A stretch of DNA of 64,000 nucleotides, taken from contig NZ_JAAAMT010000001.1 in the NCBI RefSeq assembly GCF_009905435.1, forward strand, positions 248,001 through 312,000. Direction: 5' to 3'. The notes beneath the pieces are model-generated. The model did not search any database. It saw only the letters and a program-made list of their open reading frames with translations, and was not told the origin of the DNA. Position 1 is the stretch's first letter. Each line of letters opens with the position of its first letter. Shown piece by piece: positions 9,122 through 19,011 of this stretch. A program made the position numbers and the translations under genes. This DNA comes from Pseudomonas sp. R5(2019). GTDB lineage: Bacteria; Pseudomonadota; Gammaproteobacteria; Pseudomonadales; Pseudomonadaceae.

Positions 9122-9868
9122 ATGAGCAAATTGACCGGTAAGAAAGCCTTGGTTACAGGTGGTGCGCGCGGCATCGGCCAAGCCATCGCGCTTGAGTTCG
9201 CCAAAGCAGGCGCTGACGTCGCTATCCTGGATCTACGGGCCGCCGACGCCGAAGCCACTGCGGAGCAAATCTCCGCTCTTGGCGTAAAAGGCTTCGCCGT
9301 TGCAGCTGACGTCGGCGAAGAACAGCAGGTTCAAGAGGCCATCGAGAAAGTCATCGTTGAATTCGGCCAGATTGACATCCTCGTTAATAATGCCGGAATT
9401 GAGTCCGCCTCCTTCGTCGTCGACATGCCCACCGCCATGTGGGACAAAATGATGTTGATCAACCTTCGAAGCGTGTTCCTGTGCTCGCGTGCGGTGCTGC
9501 CTGCGATGCTCGAACGCCAGAACGGCCGCATCATCAACGTGGCCTCGCAACTTGCGCACAAGGGTGCAAAGGAGCTCGCTCACTATGCCGCTGCCAAAGC
9601 GGGTGTGATCGGTTTCACTCGCTCTCTGGCCTACGAGGTCGGTGACAAAGGCATCACGGTCAACGCGATCTGCCCGGGCCCAACCAATACCGAACTGTTC
9701 CGTAGCCTGCCAGCCACTTTCAGAGAGGCCAAGATTGCCGAACTGCCGATTGGCCGTGTGGCCGAGGTATCTGAAATTGCCCCGTGCGCGGTGTTGCTGG
9801 CCTCCGATGAAGGCTCGTACTTCCTGGGCGCCACGATAAATCCGAATGGCGGTGATTACATGATTTAA
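9122..9868 (+). CDS. short-chain dehydrogenase/reductase (SDR)
   Basis: Second classical SDR (248 residues) with TGGARGIG at 12-19, NNAG at 89-92 and the Ser142-Tyr155-Lys159 triad (HYAAAKAG). The ATG at 9122 is preferred over the in-frame ATG at 9098 because GGAG stands about 10 bases before it and the SDR fold begins at once. It follows the first SDR by 33 bases and is only moderately similar to it, so the two probably act on successive or stereochemically different intermediates. Confidence 0.92.
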   Translation: MSKLTGKKALVTGGARGIGQAIALEFAKAGADVAILDLRAADAEATAEQISALGVKGFAVAADVGEEQQVQEAIEKVIVEFGQIDILVNNAGIESASFVVDMPTAMWDKMMLINLRSVFLCSRAVLPAMLERQNGRIINVASQLAHKGAKELAHYAAAKAGVIGFTRSLAYEVGDKGITVNAICPGPTNTELFRSLPATFREAKIAELPIGRVAEVSEIAPCAVLLASDEGSYFLGATINPNGGDYMI

Positions 9869-10012
9869 CGATCACGTTGAATTATAAGCGCCACCAGCAA
9901 TAAGCCTAAACAATAAAATGCTAGTCGTTAGAGCACAGCCTTACTGGGTAAGCTTGGCTTTAGCGGCTATTTATTTCTGCCATAAAAACAATCAGTGCAG
10001 AGGTTCAATAAA

Positions 10013-11395
10013 ATGGCTAACCGAGAAAAACCGCTGGGATCAAGCGATTTCAAGCTTGAACCAATACTTCCAAGTGACGTCAAGCGTGCTACCACGGTTG
10101 CATTTTTCGCGTGGGTATTCGCGGTCTATGACTTCATTCTCTTTGGCACTTTGATGCCTGAAATTGCGGTTCATTACGACTGGGACTTAACTGAGCAGGC
10201 AGAAATTGCAACGCTAACCGCAGCGGGCACGGCGATCATTGCCTTCGCAATTGGCCCAATCCTCGACCGCGGTGGCAGGAAAAGCGGTTTGCTGTTCACC
10301 GTTGCCGGCGCTGCGATCTGCTCGGCACTCACCGCTGTTGGCGGGTCGTTGGGTAAATGGCCTCTGGTAATTATTCGCTCGCTTTCGGGCCTGGGCTACG
10401 CTGAAGAGACCGTCAACGCCACCTACCTGAACGAACTCTACTCCGCAGCAAATGACCCGCGCCTGAACAAGCGCAAGGGTTTCATTTATAGCCTCGTACA
10501 AGGCGGGTGGCCTATCGGTGCATTGCTGGCTGCAGGTCTGACTGCCGTGCTGCTGCCTTTGATCGGCTGGCAAGGCTGCTTCATCTTCGCTGCGTTTCCT
10601 GCGATTCTGATTTATTTCATGACTCGCAGACTCAAGGAAAGCCCTCAGTTCCTGCTGCACAAACACGTCAAGAATCTCCGTGAGGCTGGCCAGGAAAATG
10701 AAGCTCGCAAGGTTGCCAAGCAGCATGGAATCGATTACGAACAGCATGCTCGGGCGGGTGTTCGTGAAGCATTCCGCGGCGCTTCGCTGAGGCCAACCTT
10801 GGTATTAGGTGGCGGCTTCTTGCTGAACTGGGCAGCCATCCAAGTCTTCGGAGTTCTTGGCACCACTGTTCTCACCGAGGTTCACAATGTCTCGTTCCAG
10901 AACTCGCTGATCATCCTGGTGCTCTCCAACGTGGTTGGTTACATCGGCTACCTGACCCACGGTTACCTCGGGGACAAGCTTGGTCGACGCAATACGTTGG
11001 CACTGGGTTGGATGCTTGGCGGTGTAGCCTTTACTGCCATGCTGTATGGCCCGCACGACCTCTATGTGGTTGTCGGCCTGTATAGCCTGGGGCTTTTCTT
11101 CCTCAATGGCCCCTATGCAGCAGCCCTGTTCTTCATCGGCGAAAGCTATCCTACCGCTATCCGCGGAACTGGTAGCGCAATTGTCCACGCAATGGGGCCG
11201 ATCGGCGCAATCATCGCAGGCTTGGGACTGACCGCAGTGCTGAGCGACGGGGGCAACTGGCAGCATGCTGCCCTCATGTTTGGCGCCCTGCCCTGCTTCA
11301 TTTCTGGTTTGCTGATTTTCGCAGCACGTCACGTGGATCCGGAAGAGGAGTCCTACAGCGAACCGCTTTCCAATGTGCAGATGGAGGCCAGCTAA
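10013..11395 (+). CDS. MFS transporter (sugar/acid porter type)
   Basis: Twelve-helix major facilitator permease of 460 residues. MFS loop motifs are visible as DRGGRKSG after helix 2 and GDKLGRRNT after helix 8. The central loop (residues about 205-245) is charged and cytoplasmic. The ATG at 10013, with AGAGG about 10 bases upstream, is chosen over the GTG at 9995. Third gene of the SDR operon; it likely imports the substrate of the amidase/cyclase/SDR pathway. An aromatic- or organic-acid porter is possible; specificity is not readable. Confidence 0.9.
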   Translation: MANREKPLGSSDFKLEPILPSDVKRATTVAFFAWVFAVYDFILFGTLMPEIAVHYDWDLTEQAEIATLTAAGTAIIAFAIGPILDRGGRKSGLLFTVAGAAICSALTAVGGSLGKWPLVIIRSLSGLGYAEETVNATYLNELYSAANDPRLNKRKGFIYSLVQGGWPIGALLAAGLTAVLLPLIGWQGCFIFAAFPAILIYFMTRRLKESPQFLLHKHVKNLREAGQENEARKVAKQHGIDYEQHARAGVREAFRGASLRPTLVLGGGFLLNWAAIQVFGVLGTTVLTEVHNVSFQNSLIILVLSNVVGYIGYLTHGYLGDKLGRRNTLALGWMLGGVAFTAMLYGPHDLYVVVGLYSLGLFFLNGPYAAALFFIGESYPTAIRGTGSAIVHAMGPIGAIIAGLGLTAVLSDGGNWQHAALMFGALPCFISGLLIFAARHVDPEEESYSEPLSNVQMEAS

Positions 11396-11431
11396 GTAAC
11401 GCGTAAAATCTGCTGCTTCAATCAGCATTTA

Positions 11432-11464
11432 ACACAGGGCGAGATATTGGATCTCGCCTTGTGT
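11432..11464. terminator. intrinsic terminator between MFS and LysR genes
   Basis: Long stem ACACAGGGCGAGAT/ATCTCGCCTTGTGT (11432-11445 with 11451-11464, one mismatch) with a 5-base loop. Located between convergent genes. The T-run is short, but the stem is strong. Confidence 0.65.
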
Positions 11465-11620
11465 TGTTCCCATTTCATATAGTGACACGCCTCGTCCTAC
11501 CTTCACGCGCTTTGCCTCCTGGCGGCTCTGCCGATCCAACACCCACCCTCTCGCCCGTATCTACACTGACGACAAGCACACGCTTGCCATCCGGCGTTAT
11601 GTCCACCCGATTGACTAAAC

Positions 11621-12526
11621 TCACCTACCCCAATAACCAGCTGATTGATAGATCGACCTGAGGTAGTCAATGAAGTACCGGACTTTGGCCGGCAGGAAGC
11701 GCTGCTGTGGGTAGACCGCCATGATGTCGTAGTCCGGCAAGGCATAGTCATCCAGCACCGTCACCAGCTCACCACTTGCCAGTTCCTTGCGAATCTCCCA
11801 CGTCGATCGCCACCCAAGTCCGAGGCCCTGGCGCATCCACGAGAACAGCAGCTCTCCGTCGTTGCATGCCATGTTCCCGCTCACCTTCAAAGCGACCGGC
11901 TTGCCATCACGCTGGAACGTCCAGCCCCTTTGCTGGCCACCCTGCAGGGTGAAGGCCAGGCAGTTGTGATTCGCCAGCTCCTCAAGGGTTCTGGGCGTTC
12001 CGAACTTCGCGAAGTATTCAGGGGTTCCGCAGACGACTCGGTGGTTAGAGAACAGCTTGACCGCAACATAGTTGGGATCGGTGACACCTCCGATGCGGAT
12101 ACTCATGTCGTACCCTTCACTGACCAGGTCAATCACGCTGTCGGTGAGGTTGAAGGCCAGCTTCAGGTGGGGAAACTTGCGGTGAAAATCGAGTGCATGC
12201 GGCGCGACATGTAGCCTGCCGAAGGAAGCCGGAGCGGAGACCTGCAGGTTTCCTTTCACCATGGCCCCACTGGCACTGATGTCGGCCTCGATCTCATCGA
12301 AGTCCCTCAGTAATCCACGGGCCCGCTCCAGTAACTGCTCTCCGAGTTCAGTTAGATGCAACCCCCTGGTGGAGCGATGCATCAGCTTGACCCCCAGGCG
12401 CTTTTCCAGCGAATCCAGCCGTCTTCCCAGCATGGCTGGGGTCACACCCTCACTCATGGCCGCCGCAGCGAAGCTTCCTTTCTGGGCGACCAAGACGAAA
12501 CTGTGTAACTCCGTATATCTGCCCAT
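11621..12526 (-). CDS. LysR-family transcriptional regulator, divergent from gcl
   Basis: LysR regulator of 301 residues. The helix-turn-helix starts immediately ([38 protein letters not shown]), and the effector domain runs from about residue 90. The ATG at 12526 has AAAGGG six bases upstream and matches the family N-terminus, so the longer frame starting at 12583 is rejected. It is divergent from gcl with about 110 bases between; the gap contains an imperfect CTCT-N7-AGAG element at 12577-12591 suitable for a LysR site. It is a reasonable candidate regulator of the glyoxylate genes. Confidence 0.9.
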   Translation of the reverse strand: MGRYTELHSFVLVAQKGSFAAAAMSEGVTPAMLGRRLDSLEKRLGVKLMHRSTRGLHLTELGEQLLERARGLLRDFDEIEADISASGAMVKGNLQVSAPASFGRLHVAPHALDFHRKFPHLKLAFNLTDSVIDLVSEGYDMSIRIGGVTDPNYVAVKLFSNHRVVCGTPEYFAKFGTPRTLEELANHNCLAFTLQGGQQRGWTFQRDGKPVALKVSGNMACNDGELLFSWMRQGLGLGWRSTWEIRKELASGELVTVLDDYALPDYDIMAVYPQQRFLPAKVRYFIDYLRSIYQSAGYWGR

Positions 12527-12637
12527 TCGATACCCTTTATATCGACAGAAACTATTTTCGAGGCATTCTATCCTAACTCTCACTGTAAGAGACTTGGCTC
12601 AACGACAAAAACTATCGATCAGCTCGAAGGAGTTCGT

Positions 12638-14413
12638 ATGGCCAAGATGAGAGCAATTGACGCAGCCGTTCTGGTAATGCGCCGTGAAGGTGTAGATACC
12701 GCATTTGGCATCCCAGGGGCTGCCATCAACCCCCTGTACTCGGCTCTGAAGAAATTCGGCGGTATCGACCATGTCCTCGCTCGCCACGTTGAAGGCGCCT
12801 CGCACATGGCCGAGGGTTACACCCGCACCAAGGCCGGCAACATCGGCGTGTGCATCGGCACCTCCGGCCCTGCCGGCACCGACATGGTTACCGGTCTCTA
12901 CAGTGCCTCGGCCGACTCCATCCCAATTCTGTGCATCACCGGCCAAGCGCCACGCGCCCGTATGCACAAGGAAGACTTTCAGGCTGTCGACATCACCAGC
13001 ATCGTCAAGCCGGTGACCAAGTGGGCGACCACCGTGCTGGAGCCTGGCCAGGTGCCTTACGCCTTCCAGAAAGCGTTTTATGAAATGCGTTCTGGCCGTC
13101 CTGGCCCGGTGCTGATCGACCTGCCGTTCGATGTGCAGATGGCTGAAATCGAATTCGACATCGAGGCCTATCAGCCGCTGCCGGTACACAAGCCGGCAGC
13201 CAACCGCATCCAGGTTGAGAAGGCTCTGGCCATGCTCGATACTGCCGAGCGACCACTGCTGGTGGCCGGTGGCGGCATTATTAACGCTGATGCCTGCGAA
13301 AAACTGGTCGAGTTCGCCGAACTGACCGGCATTCCGGTAATCCCCACCCTGATGGGCTGGGGCATCATCCCGGACGATCACCCACAAATGGTCGGCATGG
13401 TGGGCCTGCAAACCTCGCACCGCTACGGCAACGCGACGATGCTCAAGTCCGACGTGGTACTGGGCATCGGTAACCGCTGGGCCAACCGCCACACCGGCTC
13501 CGTCGACGTCTATACCGAAGGCCGCCGCTTCATTCACGTTGATATCGAAGGCACTCAGATCGGCCGCGTGTTCACGCCAGACCTTGGCATCGTCTCCGAC
13601 GCCGGTTCCGCCCTGGACGTGTTTCTGGAAGTGGCTCGTGAATGGAAATCCGCTGGCAAGCTGAAATGCCGCGCTGCCTGGCTGAAGGATTGCCAAGAGC
13701 GTAAGGCCAACCTGCAACGCAAGACTCATTTTGACAACGTACCGGTCAAACCTCAGCGCGTGTATGAGGAAATGAACCGGGTGTTCGACAAAGACACCTG
13801 CTACGTCAGCACCATTGGTCTCTCGCAGATCGCCGGCGCTCAGTTCCTGCACGTCTACAAGCCACGCCACTGGATCAACTGCGGCCAGGCCGGCCCGCTT
13901 GGCTGGACAATCCCGGCTGCATTGGGCGTGGTCAAGGCCGACCCGTCGCGCAAAGTCGTGGCGCTGTCGGGCGACTATGACTTCCAGTTCATGATCGAGG
14001 AACTGGCCGTGGGCGCGCAGTTCAACCTGCCGTACGTCCACGTGTTGGTGAACAACTCATATCTGGGCCTGATCCGCCAGTCACAGCGCGGTTTCGAGAT
14101 GGACTACTGCGTGCAGCTCGCCTTCGAAAACATGAACGCGCCGGAGATCAACGGCTATGGCGTAGATCATGTTGCGGTGGTTGAAGGCCTTGGCTGCAAA
14201 GCTATCCGCGTCTTTGAGCCTTTCGAAATTGCCCCCGCCTTGCGCGAAGCTCAGAAAATGGCGGCTGAATTGAGAGTGCCAGTTGTCGTCGAGGTGATTC
14301 TTGAGCGCGTTACCAATATATCGATGGGCACCGAAATTAACGCTGTGAATGAGTTTGAGGAGTTGGCACGTGTTGCCGGCGACGCCCCTACCTCAATTCT
14401 TCCGCTGAACTGA
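12638..14413 (+). CDS. gcl: glyoxylate carboligase (tartronate-semialdehyde synthase)
   Basis: ThDP enzyme joining two glyoxylate molecules into tartronate semialdehyde with loss of CO2. Val51 in [12 protein letters not shown] stands where other ThDP enzymes have the catalytic Glu, a hallmark of Gcl. The ThDP/Mg motif is near residue 445 ([16 protein letters not shown] ... [12 protein letters not shown]). The 591-residue length matches. AAGGAG stands 5 bases before the ATG. First gene of gcl-hyi-glxR, with hyi 28 bases downstream. Confidence 0.97.
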   Translation: MAKMRAIDAAVLVMRREGVDTAFGIPGAAINPLYSALKKFGGIDHVLARHVEGASHMAEGYTRTKAGNIGVCIGTSGPAGTDMVTGLYSASADSIPILCITGQAPRARMHKEDFQAVDITSIVKPVTKWATTVLEPGQVPYAFQKAFYEMRSGRPGPVLIDLPFDVQMAEIEFDIEAYQPLPVHKPAANRIQVEKALAMLDTAERPLLVAGGGIINADACEKLVEFAELTGIPVIPTLMGWGIIPDDHPQMVGMVGLQTSHRYGNATMLKSDVVLGIGNRWANRHTGSVDVYTEGRRFIHVDIEGTQIGRVFTPDLGIVSDAGSALDVFLEVAREWKSAGKLKCRAAWLKDCQERKANLQRKTHFDNVPVKPQRVYEEMNRVFDKDTCYVSTIGLSQIAGAQFLHVYKPRHWINCGQAGPLGWTIPAALGVVKADPSRKVVALSGDYDFQFMIEELAVGAQFNLPYVHVLVNNSYLGLIRQSQRGFEMDYCVQLAFENMNAPEINGYGVDHVAVVEGLGCKAIRVFEPFEIAPALREAQKMAAELRVPVVVEVILERVTNISMGTEINAVNEFEELARVAGDAPTSILPLN

Positions 14414-14441
14414 AGCTGTTACAGACTTAAAGGAGATGTCT

Positions 14442-15224
14442 ATGCCACGCCTAGCAGCCAACCTGTCCATGCTGTTTACCGAACAGGACTTTCTCGCTCG
14501 TTTCAAGGCTGCAGCCGACGCTGGCTTCAGCGGGGTCGAGTATCTGTTCCCGTACGACTACAGCGCGTCTGCAATCAAGCAGCAGCTGGACAACAACGGC
14601 CTGACACAGGTGCTCTTCAACCTGCCCGCCGGTGATTGGGCTAAAGGCGAACGCGGAATTGCCTGCCATCCTGACCGTGTCGAAGAGTTTCGTTCGGGCG
14701 TCGATAAAGCCATCGAGTATGCCAAGGTGCTGGGCAATACCCAGGTCAACTGCCTGGCCGGCATTCGCCAACAGGGCCAAGATTGCGCGATCGTGCGCAA
14801 GACCTTCGTCGACAACCTCAAGTATGCCGCCGAGAAACTGCAGGCAGCCGGGATTCGTTTGATTATGGAAATGATCAACACCCGCGACATTCCAGGTTTC
14901 TACCTCAATACCACCAAGCAAGCCTTGGTGATCCAAGCTGAGGTCGGTAGCGACAACCTGTTCCTGCAGTACGACATCTACCACATGCAAATCATGGAGG
15001 GCGACCTGGCTCGCACCATGGAAGGCAACCTGTCCAGGATCAACCACATTCAACTGGCTGATAACCCCGGCCGGAATGAACCAGGTACGGGTGAGATCAA
15101 TTACCGCTTTCTTCTCGCGCATCTGGATCGCATTGGTTATCAAGGCTGGATCGGCTGCGAGTACAAGCCACTGACTACTACTGAGGCAGGCCTCGGCTGG
15201 CTCAAGAGCCACAACGCACTTTAA
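14442..15224 (+). CDS. hyi: hydroxypyruvate isomerase
   Basis: Interconverts hydroxypyruvate and tartronate semialdehyde. TIM-barrel isomerase of about 260 residues with the Hyi opening MPRLAANLSMLFTEQDFL, metal-ligand segments LIMEMINTRDIPG and QYDIYHMQIMEGD, and WIGCEYKP near the C-terminus. The ATG at 14442 is chosen because AAGGAG is 6-7 bases upstream, whereas the ATG at 14436 is too close to it. Cotranscribed between gcl and glxR. Confidence 0.95.
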   Translation: MPRLAANLSMLFTEQDFLARFKAAADAGFSGVEYLFPYDYSASAIKQQLDNNGLTQVLFNLPAGDWAKGERGIACHPDRVEEFRSGVDKAIEYAKVLGNTQVNCLAGIRQQGQDCAIVRKTFVDNLKYAAEKLQAAGIRLIMEMINTRDIPGFYLNTTKQALVIQAEVGSDNLFLQYDIYHMQIMEGDLARTMEGNLSRINHIQLADNPGRNEPGTGEINYRFLLAHLDRIGYQGWIGCEYKPLTTTEAGLGWLKSHNAL

Positions 15225-15289
15225 TTAGCCGGCGCCAAGTCACCAAGACCGTGGCGCCGAAGTTGAACATTGGAAAGAGGCATACTCTC

Positions 15290-16183
15290 ATGGCTAAAAT
15301 CGGTTTCATCGGCACTGGCATCATGGGCCGCCCAATGGCCCACAACCTGCAGAAAGCAGGACACAGTCTGTTCCTGTCCACCCACTTCGACCCTGCGCCT
15401 GCTGACCTGATCGAAGCCGGCGCAGTAGCCTTGGCCACTCCGAAGGAAGTAGCCCAGGAAGCCGAATTCATCATCGTCATGGTACCGGACACCCCCCAGG
15501 TAGACAGTGTCCTGTTTGGTGACAACGGCGTGGCCCATGGCGTTGGCCCGAACAAGGTTGTAATCGACATGAGTTCGATCTCTCCAACCGCCACTAAAAC
15601 CTTCGCCGAAAAAATCAAGGCAACCGGGGCCGCCTACCTGGACGCCCCAGTGTCTGGTGGCGAAGTCGGCGCCAAAGCCGCGACCTTGAGTATCATGGTG
15701 GGTGGGGCTGCGCAAGCTTTCGAGCGCACCCTGCCGCTGTTCCAGGCTATGGGCAAGAACATCACGCACGTCGGTGACAACGGCGACGGCCAAACCGCCA
15801 AAGTGGCCAACCAGATCATCGTTGCTCTGAACATTCAGGCAGTTGGCGAAGCGCTGCTTTTCGCCGCTAAAAACGGCGCTGATCCGGCCAAGGTGCGTGA
15901 GGCGCTTATGGGCGGCTTCGCCTCTTCGAAGATCCTGGAAGTGCACGGCGAGCGAATGATCAAGGGAACCTTCGATCCTGGCTTCCGCATCAACCTGCAC
16001 CAGAAGGATCTGAATCTGGCCTTACAAGGTGCCAAGGAGCTGGGCATCAACCTCCCCAACACTGCTAACACCCAGCAAGTGTTCAGCACCTGCGTCTCCC
16101 TGGGCGGCGGCAACTGGGATCACTCCGCGCTGATTAAAGGCCTGGAGCACATGTCAAACTTCGCGATCCGCGACGAAAAGTGA
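15290..16183 (+). CDS. glxR: 2-hydroxy-3-oxopropionate (tartronate semialdehyde) reductase
   Basis: Beta-hydroxyacid dehydrogenase reducing tartronate semialdehyde to D-glycerate with NAD(P)H. The Rossmann motif GFIGTGIMGRPMA is at residues 5-17, the substrate loop is DAPVSGGEVGAKAATL, and the catalytic Lys lies in AKVANQIIV. The 297-residue length is standard. The ATG at 15290 with AAAGAGG upstream is preferred to the in-frame ATG at 15251. Last gene of the gcl operon; glycerate kinase and pyruvate kinase genes often found after it are absent here. Confidence 0.95.
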   Translation: MAKIGFIGTGIMGRPMAHNLQKAGHSLFLSTHFDPAPADLIEAGAVALATPKEVAQEAEFIIVMVPDTPQVDSVLFGDNGVAHGVGPNKVVIDMSSISPTATKTFAEKIKATGAAYLDAPVSGGEVGAKAATLSIMVGGAAQAFERTLPLFQAMGKNITHVGDNGDGQTAKVANQIIVALNIQAVGEALLFAAKNGADPAKVREALMGGFASSKILEVHGERMIKGTFDPGFRINLHQKDLNLALQGAKELGINLPNTANTQQVFSTCVSLGGGNWDHSALIKGLEHMSNFAIRDEK

Positions 16184-16240
16184 TACTCGGTGCTGATCGT
16201 CCACGTTTACGTATGACACGACGATAGCGCGTGGCAACAC

Positions 16241-16286
16241 CGCCTCTTGGCCAGCCTGCACGGAGGCAGGCGAAGGGGCGTTTTTT
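16241..16286 (+). terminator. intrinsic terminator of the gcl-hyi-glxR operon
   Basis: Nested hairpin: outer CGCCTCTT/AAGGGGCG (one G-T pair) and inner GCCTGC/GCAGGC, followed by six T at 16281-16286. It separates glxR from glcC. Confidence 0.8.
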
Positions 16287-16355
16287 ATGCTGCCGAGTTA
16301 TCGGGCTGCTGCTTTAAACATAACCCGATTCCATTTGCTCTCTGCGGGGTGATAC

Positions 16356-17135
16356 ATGTCAGGTTCCGTCTCGAACAAGCATGGCAAAATCCAGGTCGCT
16401 GACCAGGTCGCTGAGCGCATTGAAAAATTGATAGTCGATGGTGTGTTGAAGGTAGGTCAGGCACTTCCTTCAGAGCGACGACTCGTTGAAAAGCTTGGCT
16501 GTTCACGCTCCGCGCTTCGTGAGGGGCTGAGGGTTCTCCGTGGACGTGGCATCGTTGACACTGAACATGGACGCGGTTCGTATGTAGCGGACATAAGCAG
16601 AGCAGATAATGCCACCCCATTGATGCACCTCTTTAATTCCCAACCGCGCACCTTGTTCGACCTTCTAGAGGTAAGAGCATTGTTAGAGGGTGAATCTGCC
16701 CGCTTGGCCGCTCTGCGCGCGACAGATGTCGATCGTTTGCTCATCAAGCGACGATTCGAGGAAATGGTTGCAGCGCATGAAGACTCACAAGTACATGATC
16801 CTCGTGAGCATGCCCGGCTCGACCACACCTTTCACCGGGCAATCAGCGAGGCATCCCACAATCCGGTGTTGGTGCACACGCTTGCGCTGCTGAGTGACTT
16901 GACGTTGAGCACTGTCTTCACCTCGGTCAACAATCTCTACTGCCGCCCAGCTCAGAAGCGACAAATCGACCGTCAGCACACTCGCCTCTACCACGCCGTC
17001 ATGGAACAGATGCCGGAGCAAGCTCAGCGCGCTGCTCGCGAGCACATTTACGGTGTTCGTGACAATCTCCAAGAGATCGAGCAAGAGGAATCACGCCTCG
17101 TTCGCGCCACTATCCGACTCGAAGGTTGGAGCTAA
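16356..17135 (+). CDS. glcC: GntR/FadR-type regulator of glycolate utilisation
   Basis: FadR-subfamily GntR regulator of 259 residues. The winged helix is at about 15-80 (LPSERRLVEKLGCSRSALREGLRVL, GRGSYV) and the all-helical FCD effector domain follows, with metal-binding residues in LDHTFHRAISEASHNPVL. It lies directly upstream of glcDEF in the same direction, as GlcC does in glycolate loci. A perfect CTGGT-N3-ACCAG palindrome lies between it and glcD. The symbol rests on context and family. Confidence 0.85.
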   Translation: MSGSVSNKHGKIQVADQVAERIEKLIVDGVLKVGQALPSERRLVEKLGCSRSALREGLRVLRGRGIVDTEHGRGSYVADISRADNATPLMHLFNSQPRTLFDLLEVRALLEGESARLAALRATDVDRLLIKRRFEEMVAAHEDSQVHDPREHARLDHTFHRAISEASHNPVLVHTLALLSDLTLSTVFTSVNNLYCRPAQKRQIDRQHTRLYHAVMEQMPEQAQRAAREHIYGVRDNLQEIEQEESRLVRATIRLEGWS

Positions 17136-17263
17136 AACGTCGAGGGGCTACGCGCATCCGCTCAGGTAAACGGAGGGCAGCGCGTGTCCCGCGCTTACCA
17201 ATCAAAAAATGATTGTTTAACTGAGTGACGGTCTAGCGCTTACGACCTTAAAGGCACTCCGAA

Positions 17264-17280
17264 AACTGGTACTACCAGTT
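17264..17280. promoter_or_regulatory. candidate GlcC operator
   Basis: Perfect inverted repeat AACTGGT-ACT-ACCAGTT with 7-base arms, 232 bases before glcD. FadR-subfamily operators are known to have the form TGGT-N3-ACCA, so this fits a GlcC site exactly. The rest of the 17136-17511 gap has no convincing gene. Confidence 0.7.
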
Positions 17281-17511
17281 CCTACCTGCACAAACAATTT
17301 CTCTCGACGCATAACCGGAAACCCCGGCTCCTTGACGTCCCTGTACCCGCCTTTAAAAAAAAAGTGGTCATACCAGCTTTCTTGGCTGTCGACTCGATCC
17401 GACCGAACGAGCAGTTTAGCGTTGTCTCCGGCCTCGCGAATCAACCCGATTCGCTGAATCACTCCACGCATCACGGCCGGTTCTAACAACAAAAACTGAA
17501 ATGTGAGCCAT

Positions 17512-19011
17512 ATGAACATTCTCTACGACGAGCGCGTCGATGGTGAATTGCCCAGAGTCGACAAGGCACTTTTGCTTTCACAGTTGCACGCGGCACTGCC
17601 AGACCTAGAGATCTTGCATACGCAGGAAGATCTAAGGCCTTACGAATGCGACGGCCTCTCTGCCTATCGCGTAGTGCCATTGCTAGTGGTTCTGCCTACG
17701 CGCATTGAGCAAGTTCAGACAGTGCTCAAGCTTAGCCATAGCCTAAAAGTCCCAGTGGTAGCTCGCGGCGCTGGTACGGGCTTATCAGGCGGTGCTTTAC
17801 CTCTTGAACAAGGGATCCTTCTGGTAATGGCTCGCTTCAACAGAATCATTGAAGTGAATCCCGATGGACGATTTGCGAAGGTTCAGCCGGGTGTTCGCAA
17901 TCTGGCGATCTCCCAGGCGGCAGCTCCCTATGGCATGTATTACGCACCCGATCCTTCCTCTCAAATCGCTTGCTCTATCGGCGGCAATGTTGCGGAAAAT
18001 GCTGGAGGGGTGCACTGCTTGAAATACGGACTGACCGTGCACAACCTACTGAAAGTCGAGATCCTTACAGCTGAGGGTGAGCATATGACCTTGGGTAGCG
18101 ATGCCCTGGACTCTCCCGGTTTCGACTTACTGGCACTTTTCACAGGCTCCGAAGGCATGCTTGGCATCGTCACCGAGGTAACAGTCAAGCTTCTTCCCAA
18201 GCCGCAAGTTGCACGCGTGTTATTGGCCAGCTTCGATTCGGTGTTGAAGGCAGGCCAAGCAGTCGGAGACATCATCGCGGCCGGCATCATCCCAGGTGGC
18301 CTGGAGATGATGGACAACCTCTCAATACGCGCGACCGAAGACTTCATCCATGCTGGTTACCCGGTAGATGCTGCCGCCATTCTCCTATGTGAACTTGACG
18401 GGGTAGAAGCTGACGTCCAGGACGACTGTGACCGAGTGGAGGAAGTGCTCAAGCTTGCCGGTGCAACTGAGGTGCGTTTGGCTCGCGACGAAGCCGAGCG
18501 CGTGCGGTTCTGGGCCGGACGCAAGAACGCTTTCCCGGCGGTAGGCCGAATCTCTCCAGACTACTACTGCATGGACGGCACAATCCCACGCCGAGAGCTG
18601 CCCGGGGTGCTCACTGGGATAGAAAAGCTTTCTGACGAATACGGTCTGCGCGTGGCAAATGTCTTCCACGCAGGAGACGGCAACATGCACCCACTGATCC
18701 TCTTCGATGCCAACCAACCTGGCGAACTGGAGCGTGCTGAAGCATTGGGCGGCAAGATCCTTGAGCTGTGCGTGGCAGTCGGCGGAAGTATCACCGGCGA
18801 GCACGGCGTAGGGCGCGAAAAGATCAACCAGATGTGTGCTCAGTTCAGCAGCGACGAGTTGACGCTTTTCCATGCGGTGAAAAGAGCCTTTGATCCGAAC
18901 GGTCTGCTGAACCCAGGCAAGAACATACCGACGCTGCACCGCTGCGCTGAGTTCGGATCCATGCACATACATCACGGCAAGCTGCCTTTTCCTGAACTGG
19001 AGCGCTTCTAA
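17512..19011 (+). CDS. glcD: glycolate oxidase subunit GlcD (FAD subunit)
   Basis: FAD-binding catalytic subunit of glycolate oxidase, which oxidises glycolate to glyoxylate at the membrane and passes electrons to GlcF. The PCMH-type FAD domain shows VVARGAGTGLSGGALPLE and GNVAENAGGVHCLKYG; the C-terminus has HAGDGNMHPLILFD and GSITGEHGVGREK. 499 residues, the standard length. The ATG at 17512 is preferred to the GTG at 17503 because the usual N-terminus begins MNILYDERVDG. The glcE start overlaps its stop. Confidence 0.96.
   Translation: MNILYDERVDGELPRVDKALLLSQLHAALPDLEILHTQEDLRPYECDGLSAYRVVPLLVVLPTRIEQVQTVLKLSHSLKVPVVARGAGTGLSGGALPLEQGILLVMARFNRIIEVNPDGRFAKVQPGVRNLAISQAAAPYGMYYAPDPSSQIACSIGGNVAENAGGVHCLKYGLTVHNLLKVEILTAEGEHMTLGSDALDSPGFDLLALFTGSEGMLGIVTEVTVKLLPKPQVARVLLASFDSVLKAGQAVGDIIAAGIIPGGLEMMDNLSIRATEDFIHAGYPVDAAAILLCELDGVEADVQDDCDRVEEVLKLAGATEVRLARDEAERVRFWAGRKNAFPAVGRISPDYYCMDGTIPRRELPGVLTGIEKLSDEYGLRVANVFHAGDGNMHPLILFDANQPGELERAEALGGKILELCVAVGGSITGEHGVGREKINQMCAQFSSDELTLFHAVKRAFDPNGLLNPGKNIPTLHRCAEFGSMHIHHGKLPFPELERF

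Noticed and set aside
12599-14041. 480-codon open frame antisense to gcl
   Set aside because: It mirrors the codon positions of a firm gcl gene, has no ribosome-binding site and no family-like motif. It is a high-GC shadow frame.
17217-17519. 100-codon minus-strand frame between glcC and glcD
   Set aside because: It covers the GlcC operator and promoter region, has atypical composition and no recognisable features.
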